Assembly: GCA_046153015.1 (NCBI GenBank)
Contig: JBJXGF010000285.1
Location: 1 to 37,451 of the forward strand
Source: JBJXGF01 sp046153015
GTDB lineage: Bacteria; Actinomycetota; Acidimicrobiia; Acidimicrobiales; CAIXPF01
Reading direction: 5' to 3'
DNA length: 37,451 nt
The notes below the pieces were generated by a model. The model searched no databases. It saw only the letters and a list, made by a program, of their open reading frames with translations, and was not told the DNA's origin. Positions 33,421 to 37,451 of this stretch are shown one piece after another. Both the position numbers and the translations under genes were made by a program. How positions within the stretch are numbered: the stretch's first letter is position 1; each line of letters begins with the position of its first letter.

Positions 33421-34524
33421 GTGGACAACGAACAGCAGGTGCTCAGAGAGCTCGCAGAGATCCGTTCGGCGGAGGGGGCGCTCGTATCGCTGCACCTCGA
33501 CACCGACGGCCGACGGCGACCGAGGCTCAGCGACCTCGAGTCGGCGGCGGCGGGCGCACTCCGGGAGTTGGAGCACGAGGTCGATCTCCATCCACCGGGC
33601 GATCGAGCGGCCGCGAACGACGCGGTGGCGCACGTTCGTGCATCGCTCGAGGAGCGCCTGGACCACGCCGGTCATGGCCTCGCGCTCTTCGCCTGGCCCG
33701 AAGGGCTGCTCCGGCGCGTCGAGCTCCCGCGGGCGACGCCCGACCGCACGACGATCGGCCCGGCGGCCGAGCTGCGTCCGCTGGCCGCGCAGGCGTTCGA
33801 CGACCGCGCCCTGGCCGTGCTCGTGGATCGGGCCGGGGCCCGGCTCGCTCCGTTCGCCGCCGGACGGCTGGGCAAGGAGGAACGCCTGGACGACGAGCTG
33901 CCTCGCCGCGTCGACGACGACGACGGCGGCGGACGCGCCGGCGGCTTCGCCCGTCAGATCGACGAAGCGGCCGAGCGCCACCTGCGTCGCGTAGCGGCGG
34001 CCACCTCCGACATGGCCGCGAAGCACAACGCCCGCGTCGTGCTGTGCGCGGGCCCGGACGAGGCGGTGGCCGAGCTCACTCGGCTGCTGTCGGCCAACGC
34101 CGCGCCGGGGCTGCGCCGCGTCCGCCTGGCCGCCGACGCGCCGCGCTCCGAGATCGAGTTGGCGGTGGCGGCCACGGTGGACGAGCTGGAGCGGGAACGG
34201 ATAGCTGCGCTCAGCGAGCAGTTGCACGCCGAAAGCGAAGCCGGGCGGGCGGCGCTCGGCCTGGCCGCGATTCTGCGCCTGCTCAACGAGCGGCGCGCGG
34301 CGCAGGTCCTCATCGAGCGGAGCTACGCCCACGAGGGGGTGCACTGCTGGGGCTGCGGCTGGCTCGGGCTGCGCGGCGAGGTGTGCCCGGCGTGCAGCCG
34401 GCCGCTCGGCCCCGTCGCCGACGTCGCTCCCCTCCTCGTCGCCACCGCGATCGCGCAGCACACACAGGTGGACGAGGCGCCGCCCGACGCGCCGATCCAC
34501 CTCGGCGCCCTCGCCCGCTGGTAG
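33421..34524 (+). CDS. eRF1-like (baeRF-type) protein with C-terminal zinc ribbon
   Basis: A 367-residue soluble protein. The N-terminal part ('GALVSLHLDTDGRRRP') and the middle ('LAVLVDRAGARLAPFAAGRL', 'RHLRRVAAATSDMAAKHNARVVLCAGPDEAVAEL') follow the layout of bacterial/archaeal release-factor-1-like (baeRF) proteins. The C-terminus has a four-Cys ribbon, Cys309, 312, 322 and 325 ('CWGCGW', 'CPACSRP'). These proteins are thought to act on stalled or hibernating ribosomes, but most are untested. GACACT lies 6 bases before the GTG start. It follows a 239-bp divergent gap in which I see no other gene. Confidence 0.75.
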   Translation: MDNEQQVLRELAEIRSAEGALVSLHLDTDGRRRPRLSDLESAAAGALRELEHEVDLHPPGDRAAANDAVAHVRASLEERLDHAGHGLALFAWPEGLLRRVELPRATPDRTTIGPAAELRPLAAQAFDDRALAVLVDRAGARLAPFAAGRLGKEERLDDELPRRVDDDDGGGRAGGFARQIDEAAERHLRRVAAATSDMAAKHNARVVLCAGPDEAVAELTRLLSANAAPGLRRVRLAADAPRSEIELAVAATVDELERERIAALSEQLHAESEAGRAALGLAAILRLLNERRAAQVLIERSYAHEGVHCWGCGWLGLRGEVCPACSRPLGPVADVAPLLVATAIAQHTQVDEAPPDAPIHLGALARW

Positions 34525-34541
34525 GACGGGGCAGCTGGCCA

Positions 34542-34582
34542 GCCGCCGCCGGGCCCGTAGCGATCGGGCTCGGCCGGCGGCC
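34542..34582. terminator. Imperfect hairpin between convergent genes
   Basis: The 7-base arms GCCGCCG and CGGCGGC can pair around a partly paired interior in the 86-bp gap between the eRF1-like gene and the opposing ribonuclease gene. The interior matches are poor, so this is tentative. Confidence 0.25.
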
Positions 34583-34610
34583 TCGGCGGGAGGTCCCTGT
34601 TCCTGGCGTT

Positions 34611-36005
34611 TCAGTCGAGGCGGACGTGCTCGCCCTGGCGGGGCGTCACGGCCAGCCACCCGCGGCGCGCGGCGGCCGCTTGCGCCAGGGCCTCCGCCGC
34701 CGGGGCCTCGCCGTGCACCACGTAGAGCGCATCGGGGGCCTCAGCGGCGCCGTCGAGCCAGCCGAGCAGCTCGTTGCGGTCGGCGTGCACCGAGAATGCT
34801 GGCAGGTTCACGACCTCTGCCCGCACTGGCACGTACCGACCGAGCAGCTTCACATGGCGGGCGCCGTCCGCGAGCAGACGCCCTCGTGTGCCCTCGGCCT
34901 GGTAGCCGGGCAGCAGCACCGTGTTGCGCGGGTCGACCAGGCGGTGGCGCAGGTGGTGCAGCACCCGTCCGCCGGTCGCCATCCCGGCGGCCGAGATGAT
35001 GATCGACGGATACCGCAGCCCGTGCAGCCGCTTCGACGCCTCGACGTCCCGCACCTCGACCAATCCCGGCGGCTCCAGGTCGCCGGGCTCCACGCCTGGG
35101 CGCAGTTCGGGGTCGCCGGCGTCGACGGCTCGCCGATAGACCGACAGCGCTGCGCTCGCCATCGGGCTGTCGACGTAGACGGGGAGTCGGGGCGCGTCGC
35201 GGGCCTCGAAAAGGGCCCTCAGGTGGTAGAGGAGCACCTCGGTCCGGTCCACCGCGAACGAGGGGATCACCACGACGCCGCCCCGCGCTGCGGTGCGGGT
35301 GAGCACGGCGCCGAGCTCGGCTCGCGCGTCGAACGCCTCGTGGTCGCGGTCGCCGTAGGTCGACTCGATGAGCACCACGTCCGCTCCGGTGAACGGCTCG
35401 GGCGGGCGGAGCAGGGGGTGGCTCTGCCGGCCGAGATCGCCGCTCCACACGAGGCTGCGGACGCCGTCGAGGCCGAGCCGCACCGACGCAGCCCCGAGGA
35501 TGTGCCCGGCCCGGGTGAACGTCGCTTCGACGCCGGGCGCCACGCGCTGGGGGGTTGGCCCCGGAACGGCCACAAACCGCTCGAGTGCGGCGTGAGCGTC
35601 GGCCTCGGTGAAGAGCGGCCTCGCCGGACGGTGCTTCGAGAAGCCTTTGCGGTTGGCGTACGCCGCTTCCTCCTCCTGGAGCCGGCCGGCGTCGGGCAGC
35701 ACGATGCTGGCCAGCTCCACCGTGCGCCGCGTGGCGTAGACACGGCCCCGGAACCCGGCGGCGGTGAGGGCGGGCAGGTAGCCGCAGTGATCAACGTGGG
35801 CGTGGGTGAGCACGACGGCATCGAGGCCCGCGGGGTCGAGCGGCGGCGGCGACCAGTTGCGCAGACGCAGCTCCTTGCGGCCCTGGAAAAGCCCGCAGTC
35901 GAGGAGCACCCGCGCCTGCGCCGACTCCACCAGGAATCGGCTGCCCGTCACCGTGCCCGCGCCGCCGAGGAAGGTCAAGGTGGGAGCGCGAGAGTCGGCC
36001 GACAC
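34611..36005 (-). CDS. Metallo-beta-lactamase/beta-CASP ribonuclease-like protein
   Basis: A 464-residue protein of the CPSF73-like MBL-beta-CASP family. HxHxDH is intact at 68-73 ('THAHVDHCG'), and further metal ligands appear in 'AGHILGAASVRL' and 'VWSGDLG'. The beta-CASP insert has 'ESTYGDRDHE', 'VVIPSFAVDRTEVLLYHL' and 'SAAGMATGGRVLHHL'. The RMMBL part ends with 'FSVHADRNELLGWL' and 'VHGEAPAAEAL'. It most likely cleaves RNA; the close relative TTHA0252 is an endoribonuclease. The GTG at 36005 is the best start by alignment; the frame stays open for 60 more codons upstream but reads as non-conserved. It is divergent from the ABC genes. Confidence 0.88.
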   Translation of the reverse strand: MSADSRAPTLTFLGGAGTVTGSRFLVESAQARVLLDCGLFQGRKELRLRNWSPPPLDPAGLDAVVLTHAHVDHCGYLPALTAAGFRGRVYATRRTVELASIVLPDAGRLQEEEAAYANRKGFSKHRPARPLFTEADAHAALERFVAVPGPTPQRVAPGVEATFTRAGHILGAASVRLGLDGVRSLVWSGDLGRQSHPLLRPPEPFTGADVVLIESTYGDRDHEAFDARAELGAVLTRTAARGGVVVIPSFAVDRTEVLLYHLRALFEARDAPRLPVYVDSPMASAALSVYRRAVDAGDPELRPGVEPGDLEPPGLVEVRDVEASKRLHGLRYPSIIISAAGMATGGRVLHHLRHRLVDPRNTVLLPGYQAEGTRGRLLADGARHVKLLGRYVPVRAEVVNLPAFSVHADRNELLGWLDGAAEAPDALYVVHGEAPAAEALAQAAAARRGWLAVTPRQGEHVRLD

Positions 36006-36044
36006 GGCTTGAAGGGTCGCGTCGATCGACCAACCCGCACAGGG

Positions 36045-36093
36045 CCGGCCGGCGGGCGGGCGCCGCCGAAGGCCCCTGCCGGCCGGCGGGTGG
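36045..36093. repeat. 15-bp near-exact direct repeat in intergenic region
   Basis: CCGGCCGGCGGG[C/T]GG occurs at 36045-36059 and 36079-36093, 34 bases apart, in the 157-bp gap between the ribonuclease and ABC genes. Each core (CCGGCCGG) is also a palindrome. Given the high G+C content it may be incidental. Confidence 0.4.
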
Positions 36094-36162
36094 TCCACCG
36101 GCGCCTCGACCTGGGCCACGGGCCCCTCCCGGCCGTGGGCGCGGGCCGGCGATGATCCGGAC

Positions 36163-36965
36163 ATGACCGCAACCGCGAGCAGCACCCGCGCCGCTCAGCC
36201 GGCCCCGGGCGAGTCGAGGGCAATCGTCGAAGCCGTCGAGGTGCGGCGCAGCTACGACACCGGACGGGTCAAGGTCACCGCGCTCGACGGCGTCGACCTC
36301 TCGATCCGCAAGGGCGAGATGGCCGCGGTGATGGGTCCGAGCGGTTGCGGCAAGACCACGCTGCTGAACTGCCTCTCGGGCCTCGACGACATCGACTCCG
36401 GACGCATCCTGATCGAAGGCGAGGAGCTCTCGGCGATGAGCGACCGCCGCCGCACCGACTACCGGGCGCACCACATGGGCTTCGTCTTCCAGTTCTACAA
36501 CCTGATGCCGGTGCTGTCCGCGGTCGAGAACGTGGAGCTCCCGCTGCTCCTGGCCCGCCGGCCCAGCCGCGAGGCGCGTCGGCGCGCCCTGGAGGCGCTC
36601 GACCAGGTGGGGCTCGCCGACCGGGCCGCTCAGCTGCTCGACGAGCTCTCCGGCGGCGAGCGCCAGCGGGTCACGATCGCGCGTGCGCTGGCGAACGAGC
36701 CCAAGATCGTGTGGGCCGACGAGCCGACCGGCGACCTCGACAGCGAACGGGCCGACGAGATCGTCTCGCTGATGCGCGGCTCAACCAGGACCGGGGCCTC
36801 ACGTTCGTGATCGTGACCCACGACATCGGGGTCGGCCGCCGCGCCGATCGGATCATCCGCATGCTCGACGGGCGCGTGATGGACGACGGCGCCGGCCTGT
36901 GGGCCGCCGCGCCGCTGGCCCCCGCGGGCGCCGCTGCGCCCAGCGCCGCCGATCCGCGGAGGTAG
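36163..36965 (+). pseudogene. MacB/LolD-type ABC transporter ATPase, frameshifted
   Basis: Corrected length is about 267 residues. In order: Walker A 'GPSGCGKTT', Q-loop 'FVFQFYNLMPVL', signature 'LSGGERQRV', Walker B/D-loop 'IVWADEPTGDLDS'. After 'SLMR' (about 36777) the frame breaks: one base is missing from what should read CGC CGG CTC. The H-loop 'FVIVTHD' and the end 'RIIRMLDGRVMDDG' continue in the next frame to a TAG at 36965. As read, the protein stops after 'SLMRGSTRTGASRS' and lacks its H-loop. It may be a sequencing error. It powers an FtsX-type permease; the first such gene starts at 37301. Confidence 0.85.
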
Positions 36966-36969
36966 GCGC

Positions 36970-37299
36970 GTGCACGCCCGTCTCACCCTGCTCGAGATCG
37001 ACGCCGTCTGCACCAGCACGGACGCCGCGTTGGAGGTTTTCCGCACCGCCGTGCTTCCCTCCCTGCGCGAGCAGACCGGCTTTCGCGGCGTCTACGTGCT
37101 CGCCAACCCCGACGGCGGCGGCGTGCTGCTCAGCTTCTGGGACACCGCCGAACAGGCCGAGTCCGGCGCCGACGCCGGCTGGTACGCGGCGGAGCTGGCG
37201 AAGTACGTCACGCTGTTCCGGGCCCCTCCCGGACGCGGGTCGTACGAAGTTCGCTTGGTCGAGCTGACCGAACGCTCCCCCGCCGAGGGGCCCGGCTGA
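36970..37299 (+). CDS. Small ABM-like (dimeric alpha/beta barrel) protein
   Basis: A 109-residue protein with the beta-alpha-beta layout of antibiotic-biosynthesis-monooxygenase-type dimeric barrels: 'ALEVFRTAVLPSLREQTGFRGVYVLANPDGGGVLLSFWDTAEQAE'. Members range from monooxygenases to haem-degrading enzymes and inert binding proteins; no catalytic role can be assigned. The GTG start is supported by GGAGG about 8 bases before it, overlapping the end of the ATPase gene. It sits between an ABC ATPase and its permease in one apparent operon. Confidence 0.75.
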   Translation: MHARLTLLEIDAVCTSTDAALEVFRTAVLPSLREQTGFRGVYVLANPDGGGVLLSFWDTAEQAESGADAGWYAAELAKYVTLFRAPPGRGSYEVRLVELTERSPAEGPG

Positions 37300-37300
37300 C

Positions 37301-37451
37301 ATGGAGCGGCTCTTCGGCATCCCGCTCGGCGGACTGGCCGCGGCCGTGGCCGCCCTGCTCGCGGTGAGCGTCGCCGGCCTCGGCGTCCTCGCGCTGCGCA
37401 ACCGGGTGCTGCTGCGCCTCGGCCTGCGTCACGTCCGCCGCCGGCCGGCCC
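37301..37451 (+). CDS. ABC transporter permease, FtsX/MacB-like (5' part only)
   Basis: The first 50 codons of a gene cut by the window edge. The ATG at 37301 follows the previous stop by one base. A TM helix (about residues 10-33, 'LAAAVAALLAVSVAGLGVLAL') is followed by 'RNRVLLRLGLRHVRRRPA', the basic segment typical of actinobacterial FtsX-domain permeases before their first large loop. It is the membrane partner of the ATPase at 36163. Confidence 0.7.
   Translation, partial: MERLFGIPLGGLAAAVAALLAVSVAGLGVLALRNRVLLRLGLRHVRRRPA

Noticed and set aside
32853..36155. 1100-codon plus-strand open frame
   Set aside because: It runs across a desaturase-like gene, the eRF1-like gene in another frame and the ribonuclease gene on the opposite strand; the product has no protein-like pattern.

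Overview
The window is a very G+C-rich stretch of bacterial chromosome with almost no non-coding space; no gap between genes exceeds 300 bases. The gene content points to a high-GC actinomycete. The main clues are a mycothiol-type DinB protein (TIGR03086 family), a PimA-like mannosyltransferase, a PaaX-family regulator, frequent GTG starts and many -10-like hexamers placed about six bases before start codons (leaderless transcription). A deep lineage such as Acidimicrobiia is plausible, but that is inference. No rRNA, tRNA, CRISPR array, insertion sequence or phage gene was found.

Layout. (1) 46-3396, minus strand: amtB-glnK ammonium uptake and PII signalling, followed by a two-gene KhtTU/AmhMT-like cation/proton antiporter. 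(2) 3591-5571: a YibE/F membrane protein with a His-rich tail, convergent with a metal-sensor operon made of an SmtB-like ArsR repressor and a 99-residue protein with 27 His. (3) 5601-10087, minus strand: a small single-TM protein, a DUF421 protein, then thiolase (fadI-like) and the multifunctional fadJ-like gene. Both fad genes carry several inactivating lesions. (4) 10260-15368: a Baeyer-Villiger monooxygenase (BVMO), a DinB-like protein, a membrane haem-binding protein, a DsbA-like protein and a sulfide:quinone oxidoreductase (SQR). (5) 15529-21991, plus strand: an aerobic benzoyl-CoA ('box') segment, boxC-boxB-benzoate-CoA ligase, followed by a PaaX-family regulator and a 2-oxoglutarate oxygenase. 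(6) 22012-26657: a zinc-ribbon P-loop protein, a TFIIB-type zinc-ribbon protein, a SulP transporter and a second BVMO. (7) 26796-34524: a GNAT protein, a small acidic protein, a SEC-C protein, a flippase-like membrane protein, a PimA-like glycosyltransferase, a fatty-acid hydroxylase/desaturase-like protein and an eRF1-like (baeRF-type) protein. (8) 34611-37451: a beta-CASP ribonuclease-like protein, then an ABC ATPase (frameshifted), a small ABM-like protein and the start of an FtsX/MacB-type permease that runs off the window.

How it works together. The clearest pathway is benzoate to benzoyl-CoA (ligase), then the 2,3-epoxide (BoxB with a BoxA reductase that is not here), then ring opening (BoxC). 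The boxC promoter has consensus-like -35 and -10 hexamers flanked by an 11-bp inverted repeat, a good operator candidate for the PaaX-family regulator at the end of the same run of genes. The nearby beta-oxidation genes could in principle process the ring-opened product, but as read here they are broken. The SQR has a CsoR/CstR-like operator. The ArsR gene has a near-perfect promoter overlapped by a palindrome.

The most unusual items are the leaderless ArsR/His-rich operon, the PaaX gene whose best start is a CTG codon in a 4-base overlap, the coupling of ammonium uptake with an antiporter, and the cluster of lesions in fadIJ. None is proven to be a new system.
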